Source: Rhinopithecus roxellana (taxonomy: Eukaryota > Chordata > Mammalia > Primates > Cercopithecidae). From it: a DNA stretch of 64,000 nt. The translations under genes and the position numbers were made by a program. Positions 1 through 11,884 of this stretch are shown here, piece by piece (position 1 is the first letter of the stretch; every line of letters starts with the position of its first letter). The stretch is from NCBI RefSeq assembly GCF_007565055.1, contig NC_044557.1, positions 75,030,595 through 75,094,594 on the forward strand, given 5' to 3'. The notes below the pieces were generated by a model. It ran no database searches and was not told the DNA's origin. It saw nothing but the letters and a program-made list of their open reading frames with translations.

Positions 1-1036
1 AATATGTTTTTCCAATTGCAATACAGGACAACTTAAGAAGGTAATAACTATAAATCATTTATTGAAATGTGTTTGAACAAATTGTTATATCCTGACTGAT
101 TAACTGCGGATATGACAACCAAAGCCACAACCTCTATTAGCAGCTAAACTTGTAAAATGTGGTGTTTTTAATCAGTTACTTCTTAAATTCCTATTAGCTT
201 GGTACTCTGTGATCCCATTAGCTTGGTCTTTCTCTTCCCCAATTTGATGGTAACATTCAGACAACAATATTAATATAAACTGACATTATGAGTCAGTATT
301 ATGGTTAAGTCATATTATTCTCTCACCGAAGATAAACAACCTCACAGTTGTTCAAAGACTTTATGAAACACACAAAATGCTACATATCCATCCCTCTTCT
401 ATCTCTAACAGCTGTTTTCTCCCTATCTTTCGTTTCCTAGGTGAGGACTAGAAAAAGGTATGTGTGTACAATATACATTAATAAATAATTGATACTATAA
501 ATTATTATAATTAAAACTTAATTAATTATTAGATTGAACTTCTCTTAGTGTCCTTTAGCCATCATGACAATGTTTGGTCACCTTTCTCTTTAGTCTCAGC
601 CTATTTTCAGGACTCTTTAAACTCCACTTTAAACATCAGAATACTTTTTTTTCTCTTATTACCTTTCTTCTCCTGTGTCTCAGGCTCCTGAAACATGTAA
701 TATGCTTATTTGAGGTTGAATTATAAATTCTCAAGATTAAAAGAAAGTCTCCCGTGGCATGCCTTTCCTTACTGAAATAGCCTTCTACCCTAAATAACAT
801 TCTAGTTAAAAGAACTTATATTCGTCTTACTTTTAAAATATCATACATACATGAGAGTAAATAACTACTAATTTGACATACATCTCCAATTTCCCTCAAA
901 TTAATTCTTCCCAGGGGAAATATAGTCCATCACCTTAACTAAGTAAAGCCCTTTCACATTTGCACTGACCGTCTGAAATACATTTTTGAATGTTACAGAT
1001 ATACAGCTGAATCCTACTTTTCAGTATCGAATGTTT
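1..1036. other. AT-rich DNA, no recognised feature
   Basis: I see no long open frame, no RNA gene and no repeat that I can name on either strand. Probably old, decayed intergenic sequence. Confidence 0.5.
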
Positions 1037-1051
1037 AAGAATATTCAAATC

Positions 1052-1138
1052 TTGGGAGGCCGAGACGGGTGGATCACGAGGTCAGGAGATTGAGACCATC
1101 CTGGCGAACACGGTGAAACCCTGTCTCTACTAAAAATA

Positions 1139-1174
<36 letters not shown>

Positions 1175-1345
1175 GCCGGGCGTGGTGACGGGCGCCTGTA
1201 GTCCCAGCTACTCGGGAAGCTGAGGCAGAAGAATGGGGTGAACCCTGGAGGCGGAGCTTGCAGTGAGCCGAGATCGCGCCACTGCCCGCCAGCCTGGACG
1301 ACAGAGTCAGACTCTGTCTCAAAAAAAAAAAAAAAAAAAAAAAAA
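1052..1345 (+). mobile_element. AluY, 5'-truncated, with TSD
   Basis: A dimeric Alu lacking about the first 36 bases; it begins at TTGGGAGGCCGAGACGGG and ends in an A tail. The duplication AAGAATATTCAAATC flanks it at 1037-1051 and 1346-1360. The site reads TT/AAGA, the usual L1-endonuclease target. The mid-element A-rich stretch has grown to about 33 A (1140-1172). AluY diagnostic positions (AGACGGGTGGATCACGAGGTCAGGAG) fit a young subfamily. Reading frames here are Alu-derived and not genes. Confidence 0.93.
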
Positions 1346-1360
1346 AAGAATATTCAAATC

Positions 1361-2370
1361 TATTCTAATAAATAGACAGTAAAATAAACATATGTTACGA
1401 AGTTGATTTACTCAGCAGTAACTGAGATGTGCCAAATTGCTACTCTTTGGAAATATTTTCTGAGGGAAGTTTTATTTTGGTGCTGGAAATGTTACACCAA
1501 ATGTCAGCCATGCAACTATGAAAAGTGGTTGTTCACTTTACTGGGGATTTTACTATTAATAGTATACATTTTGAAACTTGCAGGGGAAAAAATTAAAGAT
1601 GGAGCAGAATCAAGTTTTGAAAAAATCAATGTTATGGAGTTCCGAAAGATATAAAGTGAACAGCGATAAATTTTGTATTCTCTTATTCAGTTTTCTAGGT
1701 GTAATATCTTTAACTCTTTCATATTGTAACTCGAGGGTCTGCATTTCCAAAAGTAGAAATCATATTCAAGCTGAGCTCACTATTATTTTCTCTCAGGAGT
1801 TTTATTTCCACTTAAAGAAAGAAAAAGTGTTTCTCATGTTGAATGCTTACAATATATAGGCGGTCACGTTTCCTGCTTTGTGAACCAGAGAAATAACAGA
1901 GCATCTAGAAAAGGAGAAGCTCATGAAGGGACACATAAATATGAACTGAAAGTTCTGATGGCTTGAATGGATCAATGTCATTTGAGTTATTTTACTCTTT
2001 TACTTGAACATGGTTTATCTTAATGATTCATGATAATTTAAAAACAACTGTTTGAAACATTAGTTTGAATTGATGTCTATCACCTGTAACCAAAGATCTT
2101 AATTACTAAAGGAGAGTTATATTTTTAAATTTTTTGGATTAATATTCTGCTGGCTATTATGGTCTTTGAATGAAAGACCATATGTATTTTATTACATAAA
2201 AATACACTTTGAAACATTTTTAAGGAGCCAATATTTTTCTTAGAAAATAAAGACATGAGTTGATCATAATTTATAAGGAAGATCATCACATTCAAAATCT
2301 CTATTTAATCATTTTGGTAGAGCAAATGAGAACTGATCAGATTGGCATGTATGGTAGAGGAGGAAGTATG
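1361..2370. other. Unclassified AT-rich DNA
   Basis: Two short overlapping plus-strand frames (about 83 and 93 codons) lie at 1403-1859, but they show no family resemblance and sit in AT-rich sequence, where such lengths arise by chance. Nothing else seen. Confidence 0.45.
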
Positions 2371-2374
2371 TAAT

Positions 2375-2530
2375 AACTTCATATAACACTGTGTGTAAGA
2401 TATTTTCACATATTCTGTCATAATTTAATTCTTCCAAAAACCTTGAGGTATTCTTTATTTCATTTTACAATTAAGATAACCAAGTCCCTGAAAGATTAAT
2501 TATGCCAGCACTCCAAAACTAACATGAGAC
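2375..2530 (-). repeat. MIR SINE fragment
   Basis: Reads as the complement of MIR: a run like 'ttcacatattctgtcataatttaattctt', then 'ttttacaattaagataaccaagtccctgaaag', which follows the MIR order (cattta atcctcacaa ... attttacagatgaggaaactgaggc). Heavily diverged, as expected for this old tRNA-derived SINE. Confidence 0.6.
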
Positions 2531-2699
2531 AAAAATTGAATTTTAAGTAAATGAATTAGCATTAAATCATTGACTTTGTCATAATCATAATAATTTTAAC
2601 CAATTATAGAATATAATGACAGATCTCAATGTGTAGTAGAGGAATAAGATATGAGTATAAAAAGGAAAGTACACTATATAAAGTACCTGGCTAGTAATA

Positions 2700-2875
2700 A
2701 TATTTATCAATGTTATCTATCACTCATTCAATAAATAATATACAAAGCACACTGCTTAGTGCTTTACATTAATTAACTCATTTAATCACAAAACAACTGT
2801 ATCATCTCAGCTTTACATATGAAGAAACCAATATTTAGAAGGAACTAAACATTAAATACTGTACCAAATGTTTAC
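2700..2875 (-). repeat. MIR SINE fragment
   Basis: The string CTTAGTGCTTTACATTAATT followed by AACTCATTTAATCACAAAAC matches the MIR complement closely, then comes a degraded 'gaagaaacc' block. Second of three same-strand MIR fragments in about 900 bp. Confidence 0.75.
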
Positions 2876-3034
2876 CCTAAAATAGAAGATTTGAAATTTA
2901 ATCATGTTTCTAATGTATTAACCTAAGAACTAAACCAAAATTACATGTTAAAAGGCAAAATATATGCATTATGTTTTTGCCTGTGATGCAATGTGATGAT
3001 AAAAACTATAAGTCATATAGACAGATGCAAACAA

Positions 3035-3285
3035 ACAAACTGAACATAGCTGGTTAATATTTACATGCACTGAACTAAGTATTTTAAACACATGATTGCA
3101 GTTAATTCTCATAACTAGCTTATGCTGTACTATACATAAGTACTGCTAGGAATAGCATTTTACAGGTGAATAAACTGTATTTTGGGGGAGATTAAATAAT
3201 TTACTCAGAATTACATACAGCATATGGAAAACAAACATTTAAATCTCGAATTTCAGACTTTAGAAACTGCCTGATCTGTGCAAGA
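3035..3285 (-). repeat. MIR SINE fragment
   Basis: Contains the MIR complement order: 'aatatttacatgcactgaac', 'gcagttaattctcataac', 'gcattttacaggtgaataaac', 'aatttactcagaattacata', and an end similar to 'tcagactttagaaactgcctg'. Longest of the three neighbouring MIR copies. Confidence 0.75.
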
Positions 3286-3429
3286 AAAATGCTGAATAAC
3301 ATCTTTTAATATGGCAGAATTTAGATTTATTCTAATGATTTTATTTGAAATAATGATTAAGAGAAATGTGAAAGTCATATACAAGATTTAATAGAATTGC
3401 TATTGTGGACAAACTCAGTAATTTTCATT

Positions 3430-3600
3430 CACATATTTATTAATTAAACCAATATTAACTAAGTACTGACTATCTTTCAGACATTAATTTTGATATTGGG
3501 ATTACAAGTGATAAAAAGAGAGACAAGATCTCTGCCTACATGGAACTGATATTCCACTGAGGGCAAATCAATAATAAAGAAGAAATTATAAACAAAATAA
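3430..3600 (+). repeat. Ancient interspersed repeat, family unnamed
   Basis: Diverged copy of a common mammalian repeat whose usual text runs 'attgagcacctactatgtgccaggcact...ggggatacaa...gtccctgccctcatggagcttacattctagtg'. Here: 'taagtactgactatctttcag', 'gatattgggattacaagtga', 'tctctgcctacatggaactg'. Similar copies lie at 9435-9560 and 13110-13330. I cannot name the family with certainty. Confidence 0.5.
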
Positions 3601-5990
3601 TTGTATTCAGTTATTAATAATAATAATAAAGCAAGAAGACTTATTTAGGCAAGAGTTGTTAATCATTTGGAATACAAAATAGAAATGGAAAAAAATTACA
3701 GAATAAATTAGATATAGACATTAAAAAGGACATTTTTACAGATCAATTTTGGTGGTAAATTAAGGTATTTATCAAGGATTTCCTACTTCCTACACTTTTA
3801 TCTGTACTTAATACTTACAAATCAACATACTGATACTTTTGGTTGTTTTAATTCATTTGTTATCTGAAAATAGTTGCTGTTGTTGAATCCACATGTTAAT
3901 TCTCTCCATTTGGAAAACAGAGGTAGAATAGGCTTAATATATAATGTAACTGAGAATGGATAAGATTTCGGGTCAAAAATTAACCTTGTAAGGAAAACAT
4001 CAATAAATTATCCTGAATGTGAAAATATAAAGGTGGAATTTCTGTTGTCCCTATCGACAGTTTGTGTAATACAAAGTATTACATGAAGTAAGCCTTGCAC
4101 ATTTGTCTTGTCTATCAAACTGTATTCTTTTGAAATGTTTTGTTTTTCTTGTGAAGTTGAGTGAATATGAGACATCAGTAAATGTATCTCTGTAGACCAG
4201 GAGCCTGCATGAATTACTTATTAAAAATAAGCAAGTGTTTGTATATTTTTATTTCTTTTAAATATAGAAAACTAATTTCACAATTTAATAACTTTTTTTC
4301 ACAAGTATTAATGTAAGCTTACAACCTTAGCTTTTGATAGAGATAATGAACCATATTATTAACACTGCCTTAATATTGCTAAAAAATCAAATACTAGATA
4401 TATTTGGACAATAAAAGTTCAGAAAACAAATGTTAAGGACAAGGACAGTTTTTAAACCAAATGAACACTTTCTGAATATTCTGAAAGCAATTTGCCACTA
4501 TGCTTTATACTTCACCACAATTGGAAACCTGTAGATTGCTGCAGGAAATAAATTGAACATACAAAGAACTATTAAATGCTTTGTAAAGTTGTTTACTACA
4601 GTTTGATTTAGTTCAGGTGTCTCTCTAATTACAAGATATTATTGACATTCAGAGTGTTCAATACCTTTCAGTATGCTCTTTCAATGAGATAGGACACTCA
4701 TTCAAGATTAGTAGGCTAAGTTGCAAATGAAAGACTTTTAAGATATGCTCATTTACTAGTCCATTATTTGATTACTTGAGGTGCTTTTCCTCCCAAACAG
4801 CATATTAAGCAGGAGACAACTGTTAAATATATGAAAATATAAACCTTTAATCGTTGTATATGAAAGGAAAAAGACAAGAACTTCTTATCTCACTGATTCT
4901 AATACATTTAATGTCTATGAAGTGGGGGTTCATGTTATAATTGCTATTGACTAGGCAGTAGGACCAGCATTTACCATAGTTTTCATTGTCTTTATGCTCA
5001 CACTCTAACTTGCAAATCATTGTCAGCTGCTGTTTGTTAAGATAATCCTGAAGATAATAGCAGAGCCACACTTTGAGAAATGCCGCATCACCAACATTAG
5101 TGATGACATTGAAGGCAACGTACTGAGAAACAACATGAATGTCCATGACATGAATTGAAAGGTGACTCAGAGAGGTTGGGCTCTCAATATGCAGAAGACC
5201 TAGAAGACCTTAATTTCCTGTTTTACATACATCCCAGAGTGACACATAATAATTTCTTAAAACAAGTCTAAAAAGTCTAAAATAAAATTTCACATAAGAG
5301 AACGGTGTTTTGTATTTGACTGATGGTGTTTTAAATAATTTATTTGGTGATATATACTATTATAGTGTGTTTTATGATTGCTTGTGTCTTAGATACCAGG
5401 AAATATGATATTTGATTTCTTCCTTCTTTCTTTCCGGTCCTCCATCTGGCAGACCATAAAGGCATGTAAATACAAACTCCGGCGTTAAATTAAAATATAC
5501 CAGAAAACTCCATCAATATTTCCTTCTCACTTAATTTATTTCATCATATTTATTTGTTATATCACAGTCCTGTTGGAAGAATAGTATTTTAGTTCTACTT
5601 TAAGGACTGTGATCAGGTACAGATCACAATTTTTAAATTTTTAAAACAGTAAAAAATAAATCAGAAAAATAGAAACATTTATTTTTGAAGTTTATTTCAG
5701 TTTTTATGCATATGTTTATTTTAAAAATCAGTTTCTATAACTTAATATAAAATTATTATTGCAGAGGTAAAGATAAATTTAATTCTCTAATTAAATTTTA
5801 CAGAATAGTCACACTTTTATCTCCGAGTAATCTGCTGTTTTTTCCCTTCCTATTTTCTTATATTTAATTAGATATCTAAAAAAATTTCGAAACAACTAGA
5901 AGGACAAAAGCAAGGTAAGTACTAGCATTATGAATTATTTAGTTATGAAAGGTAATAGAAATTATAGTGTCACTCTTACGAAAAAGAAAA
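3601..5990. other. Unclassified AT-rich DNA
   Basis: A short AAT-rich run near 3615-3630 is the only simple repeat. A minus-strand frame of 99 codons at 4847-5146 has no recognisable family signature. No RNA gene seen. Confidence 0.45.
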
Positions 5991-5993
5991 CAT

Positions 5994-6295
5994 GGCCAGG
6001 AGCAGTGTCTCACGCCTGTAATCCCAGCACTTTGGGAGGCTGAGGCAGAGGGATCACGAGGTCAAGAGCTTGAGACCATCCCGGCCAACATGGTGAAAAC
6101 CTGTCTCTACTAAAATTATAAAAATTTGCTGCGTGTGGTGGTGCATACCTGTAGTCCCAGCTACTTGGGAGACTGAGGCAGGAGAATCGCTTGAACCCAG
6201 GAGGTAGAGGTGCAGTAAGCCAAGATGGCACCACTGCACTCCAGTCTGGCAACAGATCCAGATTCTGTCTGAAAAACAAACAAACAAACAAACAC
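5994..6295 (+). mobile_element. Alu (S-like), near full length
   Basis: Starts GGCCAGGAGCAGTGTCTCACGC, contains both monomers separated by an A-rich linker ('aaaattataaaaatt'), and ends in a (CAAA)n-type tail at 6271-6295. Around 10% different from consensus by eye, older than the AluY copies. No convincing TSD found. Confidence 0.92.
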
Positions 6296-7245
6296 TAACA
6301 ACAATAATGTCAGATGCTGTTATTTCTCATAACTCAGATGTTTACTATTTCTGAATCTACAGTGTCTGAGAGAGTGAGATAATAATACTTTGTGGCTTTT
6401 AACATTCTTTTTATGATATTTTGATCGTCTTTCTGTACAAGGCTTTATTCTGGGGTAATCATTCATGAAAATTTTGTTTTTGCCCCAGACACATTCCATA
6501 AAAAGCAAATGAACAATAACATCTACCAATCAACTCCACTGGGCAAGCAAGATATCAAACCAAACTTTGAAAAACAGAATATTTTCTCACATGCATATAG
6601 GATCTTATAGCACTCTCACATCTCTTTCAACATATAATAAGTATAAAGCTACACATTGCAGTTCATTTGTTTGACGCAGGGATTTTCTTTCCCAATTTGA
6701 CACTTAGAACAAATCACATTAATGATTTCACTGACTTACTGTCTTCTTAGATGTATGTGGGTTCAGGGAAGGATCAGATCCTACTGGCTGCCTTACATAG
6801 TTTTGAGAACTAAATTTTGTTGAGGCATGATCACATTCTTATTTATGCTTTGGACAATTAAAAAAATACGGAGTTAAAGTCACTATAATTACCAACATTA
6901 GACCGAGGAACTAACTCAAAAGAAAACTGCCAAGAGTTTTCTTTGACTCAAATAAGAAAAATATTGGTTAATATCCCAAGTTTCTCTCCCTGTTACCAAT
7001 TTAGGTAACAGGCAAGTTGTGTAAATGTATAAATATGAATGCATTATACAAATATTGCTTCATATCTGGTTATTTTATTTTTAGAATATACTATATCAGG
7101 CCTCAGATTAATGTCTAATTGGCTAAGGATTTGTGAATACCAGTGTGACCTTATTAAATCTGAACATGAGAAATTAGGAGAGATTTCAGAAGGTAAGAAA
7201 CCAAAAAAAAAAAAAAAAAAGTCTTTTGTGAAAGTATTCTCCAAA
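6296..7245. other. Unclassified DNA with one A-run
   Basis: An 18-base A-run lies at 7203-7220. No gene or nameable repeat otherwise. Confidence 0.4.
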
Positions 7246-7253
7246 ACAGGGCA

Positions 7254-7609
7254 TTCATGCAGCTGGAAACCATCATTCTTAGCAAACTATCACAAGAACA
7301 GAAAACCAAACACCGCATGTTCTCACTCATAGGTGGGAACTGAACAATGAGATCACTTGGACTCGGGAAGGGGAACATCACGCACTGGGGCCTATCATGG
7401 GGAGGGGGGAGGGGGGAGGAGGGAGGGATTGCATTGGGGAGTTATACATGATATAAATGATGAATTGATGGGTGCTGACGAGTTGATGGGTGCAGCACAC
7501 CAACATGGCATAAGTATACATATGTAACAAACCTGCACGTTATGCACATGTACCCTAGAACTTAAAGTATAATAAAAAAAAAAAAAAGAAATGCAAAAAA
7601 AAAAAAAAA
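7254..7609 (+). mobile_element. Young L1 3' end, 5'-truncated
   Basis: Begins near CATGCAGCTGGAAACCATCA (the last codons of ORF2), runs through the ORF2 stop, the G-rich 3' UTR tract and the CATGTACCCTAGAACTTAAA terminal region, then a poly(A) interrupted once by 'gaaatgc'. The 3' UTR is the same monkey type as the full-length L1 at 16461-22666. No clear TSD, so the exact 5' break is uncertain by about 10-50 bp. Confidence 0.9.
7399..7430 (+). other. L1 3' UTR G-tract, possible G-quadruplex
   Basis: Several runs of three to six G in about 30 bases on the sense strand of the L1 3' UTR. Such tracts are a known feature of primate L1 3' UTRs and can fold as G-quadruplexes. Folding here is inferred from composition only. 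Confidence 0.6.
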
Positions 7610-8129
7610 TTACTCATTAACAATGAAAGTACTCTTCTCAGAGTTATAAGCAAGATGATGTTGTGAGCAGAGGCATTTGGCTCTTTCTTCTTAATTTCTA
7701 CTGAAACACACAACTGGGGAAACACTTATGGGTTTGCATATATCTATGCCAGAAATGAAGGCGCTGTATGTCACATACATGTGATACTGTAAGAAGAAAT
7801 TTCTTCTAATATTTGGTACACTGAAAATGGTGTCAAATTTTTGTGAAGCGTTAAATCTCACTCCTTCTTCTCCAATAACTTCCTGCTTGCACCATCATCA
7901 AGAGAGCAATGAATCTTAATAATGAATAAAGAAAATCTTAGCAGACATGTATTGACACCCTTAGAAGCTAAGGATTCCTTATCCCATTAGCTGTATCAAT
8001 CACAAGAGATAATTTTATGGAAATTAGATTATTTCTCTTAATAGAGTTGATGTTACATGTGATAACTCTCTACACCTTCATCTTCTGATCTAACACCAGT
8101 CCTATGATTCTACGTGCCTAATTCTTAAA
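7610..8129. other. Unclassified DNA
   Basis: Nothing recognisable on either strand beyond ordinary AT-rich sequence. Confidence 0.4.
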
Positions 8130-8258
8130 TTTTATTTATTTGTTTGGAAGCAAAATCTCACTGTGTTTCCCAGGACAGAATTGGCTCCAGTGATCATCCT
8201 ACTTCAGCCTTAAACTTTGGATAGCTGGAACTATAGGCATGTGCCATTGCACCTGGCT
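8130..8258 (-). mobile_element. Old Alu monomer (FLAM/FRAM-like)
   Basis: Complement of an Alu left arm: 'aaaatctcactgtgtttcccagg', 'tgatcatcctacttcagcct', 'tagctggaactataggcatg', 'ccattgcacctggct'. One internal deletion and heavy divergence point to an early monomeric Alu ancestor or a fragment of an old Alu. Confidence 0.7.
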
Positions 8259-8442
8259 TCCAGATACCTGAATTTTAAATATTAATGCTGTATACCCATG
8301 TTTATTTGATTACACATATTCAAAATTTTTAACAAAAAACGTTTCAGTCACCTCATAAGTCATTACTAGAGAGTTGCAAATGTATTACTTATTTTAAGAA
8401 AAAATATACACTATAATTAAAAAGAATGAGAATACTCCAAAG

Positions 8443-8921
8443 CAGCAATTTTCAAACTTTTGGCCTTAGCAACATTGCATACTCTTAAAAACTATTAAGA
8501 ACCTCAAAGAACAATTTTATGTGGATTATGTCTATTACTATTTACAATATTAGATATGAAAACTAAGAAATTTAAAATATTTATTAACATAATTGTCCTA
8601 CATTTTATGGAAAACAATTGTATTTTTCCAAGAATTAGAGAAAAGGGTGAGACTCATTTAAATTTTTGCAAATCTCCTTAATACCTGGCTTAAGAAAAGA
8701 CAGCTGGATTCTAATTCTTTTTCTGCATTTTTAAATGTGTGGTGATAATGTATTTCATATAACCTCTGGCAAATTTCACTGTACTCTAGTTAATGAATGA
8801 TAGTGAAAAAGCCAAATTATTTTTTTATATTATTAAGAGAATAGTTTTGACTTCACATTACCTTTAAAGCACTCAGAGTTTCCCAGGAGTCAGGAGGCTA
8901 CACTTTGAGAAATACTGTTTA
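8443..8921. mobile_element. hAT/Charlie-type DNA transposon remnant
   Basis: Non-autonomous element of about 480 bp. The ends are imperfect inverted repeats of hAT form: CAGCAATTTTCAAAC at the left and CTTTGAGAAATACTG at the right (CAG...CTG). The body contains phrases known from mammalian hAT MER-type repeats ('cttggc...ctcttaaaaactattaagaacctcaaaga', 'tctccttaatacctggctta'). No transposase coding is present. The 8-bp TSD is not preserved. Exact family name not assigned. Confidence 0.7.
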
Positions 8922-8924
8922 AAA

Positions 8925-9434
8925 AAATATATTACAAGAAACTCTATCATCTGAACAGATTTTTCTTAAGAAATAAATTAAGTGCTCAGATGTGCCCTAT
9001 TCATGTTTTCAATAAATTTCCAAGCAATCATAAAACATGAGCAAGCAGTTTTGGATAAGAACCAGCTGAGATGAGATATTATATCAAATCAGGGTAAGAG
9101 AAAGAAAATGTAATATGCATATTGCAAAAATAAATAAATTAAGAAATACAGTAAGATGATCTCAGAAATAGAAAAAAATATAAGAAATTATTAGGAAAAA
9201 ACATGATAGATATTGAAGCCAAGACCTAACATAAAAATTAGAGAAATCCTATAAAGAGAAAATAGAATACAGAGAAAAGCAGCATGATCAAAGTTTCATG
9301 GATTAAAACATTTAAGCTCTAATAAGCATATTAGTTAGCAAATTAGGAAAGAACGTATTCTAGGAAGATGCAATGTTATTAGAGAAGGCCTAGATATACC
9401 CCAGCAAAAATTACAAATTTAGTCAATGAACACA
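8925..9434. other. Unclassified A-rich DNA
   Basis: A-rich on the plus strand, possibly very old L1 sequence, but no motif secures this. No gene seen. Confidence 0.35.
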
Positions 9435-9560
9435 GAATTTATCCAGCAGTACCCATGAGCCAGGTCCTATTTCAGTCACTGAAGGAAACCTAACTATGAA
9501 GGAAAAAAAAAGTCATGATACCGACAAAGTAACAACAACAAAAAAATGATTAAATATCTG
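9435..9560 (+). repeat. Ancient interspersed repeat, family unnamed
   Basis: Resembles the repeat at 3430-3600: 'aatttatccagcagtacccatgagccaggtcctatttcagtcactgaag...' follows the same phrase order (tactatgtgccaggcactgttctaggcactgg). Short and diverged. Confidence 0.4.
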
Positions 9561-10678
9561 CCTTAATAAATTAATTACAACAAAAAATTATAACACCATT
9601 TTTGATCAATGATAATTAACATGTATTTAAAATAAAACTATAAACAAAGGATATAAGCGAAAATACAGATGCACATATATGTGTGTTTACTATATAATTT
9701 CTAGCAAAATTCATTAAATTTGTTAAAAATCTTTACTATTAAGAATGAGACTGCTGCCCAAAGCAATTTATAGGATTCAGTGCTATTCCTGTCAAACTAC
9801 CGATGACATTCTTCACAGAACTAGGAAAAACTATTTTAAAATTCATATAGAACCAAAAAAGAGCCCAAATAGCCAAGGCAATCCTAAGCAAAAAGGACAA
9901 AGCTGAAAGAATCATGTTACCGAACTTCAAACTATACTACAGAGCTAGAGTAACCAATACAGCATGATACTGGTACAAAAATAGGCACATAAACTAACGG
10001 GACAGAATAGAGGACCCAGAAACAAGGCTGCACACCTACTGCTATCTGATCTTCAACAAAGCTGACAAAAGCAAGCACTGGGGAATAGACTCCCTATCTA
10101 ATGAATAGTGCCAGGATAACTGCCTAGCCATAGGCAGAAGATTGAAGCTGGACCTCTTCTTTACATTATATACAAATATCAACTCGAGATGGATTAAATA
10201 CTGAAATAGAAAACCCCAGCTATAAAAACCCTAGAAGACGACTGAGGAAATACTATTCTGAACATAGGAAGGGACAAAGATTTCATGACAAAGACACCAG
10301 AAACAATCGCTATAAAAGCAAAAATTGACAAATAGAATCTAATTAAACTAAAAAGCTTCTGCACAGCAAAAGAAATTATCCACAGATTGAACAGACAACC
10401 TATAGAATGGAAGAAAATATTTGCAAACTATACATCTGACAAAGGTCTATCCAGTCTCTGTAGGGAACTTAAAAAAAAAAAGTACAAGAGAAAAACAAAC
10501 AACCACATTGAAAAGTGGACAAAGAACATGAACAGACCCTTTTCAAAAGAAGATATACCTGTGGCCAACAAGCATATGAAATAAAGCTCAACATCAACAA
10601 TTATTAGAGAAATGCAAATTAAAACCACAATGAGATACCATCTCACACTAGTCAAAATGGCTATTATTTAAAAGTCAA

Positions 10679-11011
10679 GCCTGGCCAGCATGGTAAAATC
10701 CCATCTCTACTAAAAATACAGAAATTAGCCAGGCTTGGTGGTGGAAACCTGTAATCCCAGCTACTCTGCAGGCTGAGGCAGGAGAATTGCTTGAACCCTG
10801 GAGGCAGAGGTTTGCAGTGAACTGAGACTGCGCTATGATGCTCCAGCCTGGGTGACAGAGCAACTCTGTCTCTGAAAAATAACATAACATGACATGACAT
10901 GACATGACATGACATGACACGACACGACATAACATAACATAACATAACATAACAGCATAACATAACATAACATAACATAACATAACATAACATAACATAA
11001 CATAACATAAC
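10679..11011 (+). mobile_element. 5'-truncated Alu inserted in the L1
   Basis: Begins at GCCTGGCCAGCATGGTAAAA (about position 80 of Alu) and continues through the right monomer to GTGACAGAGCAACTCTGTCTC. Flanked by short duplicated target, AAAAGTCAA at 10670-10678 and a matching AGTCAA at 11012-11017. The L1 sequence resumes exactly after it. The tail is a pentanucleotide array rather than poly(A). Confidence 0.88.
10877..11010 (+). repeat. Compound pentanucleotide array (AACAT/GACAT)n
   Basis: Alu-tail microsatellite: AACAT units, then a block of GACAT with two GACAC, then a long block of AACAT with one disrupted unit (AACAGCAT). About 27 units over 134 bp. The layered blocks show variant units arose and spread locally. 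Confidence 0.93.
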
Positions 11012-11700
11012 AGTCAAAAAATAACAGATGCTGACAAGGATGCAGAGAAAAGGGAACACTTACACGCTGTTGATGAGAGTGTAAATTAGTTCAACCATTG
11101 TGGAAAGCAGTATGGTGATTTCTCAAGGAGCTAAAAGCAGAACAACCATTCGACCCTGAAGTATTATTACTGGGTGTATACCCACAGAAACATAAATCAT
11201 TCTACTGTAAAGTCACATGTACACAAACATTCATTGCAGCACTACTCACAATAGCAAAGACATAAAATTAACCTAAATGCCCATCAATGACAGATTAGAT
11301 CAAGAAAATATGGTACATATACATCATGGAACACTATGCAGCCATAAAAACAACATCATGTCTTTTGCAGGAACATGGTTGGAGCTGGAGGCTATTATCC
11401 TTAGCAAACTAACACAGGAACAGAAAATCATATATCACATGTTCACACAAGTGCGAGTTTAAAAATGAGAACTCATAAACACAAAGAAGGGAACAACACA
11501 CACTGAGGCCTACTGGAGGGTAGAAAGTGAGAAGAGGATGAAGAGAAGAAAAAGTAACTTTTGGATCCCAGGATTAATACCTGGTTAATGAAATAATTTG
11601 TACAACAAACCCCTATGACACAAGTTTACATATGTAACAAACCTGCACATGTACCCTGGAACCTAAAATAAAGGTTGAAAAAAAAAAAAAAAGAATGAGA

Positions 11701-11815
11701 TGCCAGCACATCCCAGCACTTTCAGAGGGCGAAGCAGGAGAATCACTTAAGCCCAGGAGGTCGAGACCAGTGTAGGCAACATAGTGAGACTCCATCTCAG
11801 TAAAAGAATAAAAAT
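11701..11815 (+). mobile_element. Alu left-monomer (FLAM-like) fragment
   Basis: 'catcccagcactttcagagg', 'gcaggagaatcacttaagcccaggagg', 'tcgagaccagtgtaggcaac', 'atagtgagactccatctcag' match an Alu left arm with an early-Alu character. It directly follows the right TSD of the neighbouring L1. Confidence 0.78.
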
Positions 11816-11884
11816 CTATTTTTTAGAAAGTGAGAACTAGCTAGCAAGCTACAGAGAGGAAGATAAAGAACAAAAAGTTATGGA

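Larger units (their letters stand above)
9751..11690 (+). mobile_element. 5'-truncated primate L1, with TSD
   Basis: Covers the last part of ORF2 (from about the 'AILPK..YRFNAIPI' equivalent region) through the 3' UTR to a poly(A) at 11678-11690. The TSD AAGAATGAGA flanks it at 9741-9750 and 11691-11700, after TT on the left as expected for L1 endonuclease. ORF2 is riddled with stops and indels. An Alu interrupts it at 10679-11011. Divergence suggests an older primate L1 than the intact element at 16461-22666. Confidence 0.9.

Noticed and set aside
4847..5146. 99-codon minus-strand frame as a host gene
   Set aside because: No domain, signal or family resemblance, and no splice sites or CpG island nearby; expected by chance in 64 kb of AT-rich DNA.
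7201..7609. The 18-A run at 7203-7220 as the left TSD or tail of the L1 at 7254
   Set aside because: No duplicated sequence matches on the right side, and the bases between 7221 and 7250 do not follow L1 closely.
10877..11010. CRISPR-like or other spaced direct repeats
   Set aside because: Units are contiguous pentamers without spacers; the genome is a primate's.
10664..11059. Minus-strand frame of 131 codons with repeated CYVML residues
   Set aside because: Pure translation of the pentanucleotide array plus Alu.
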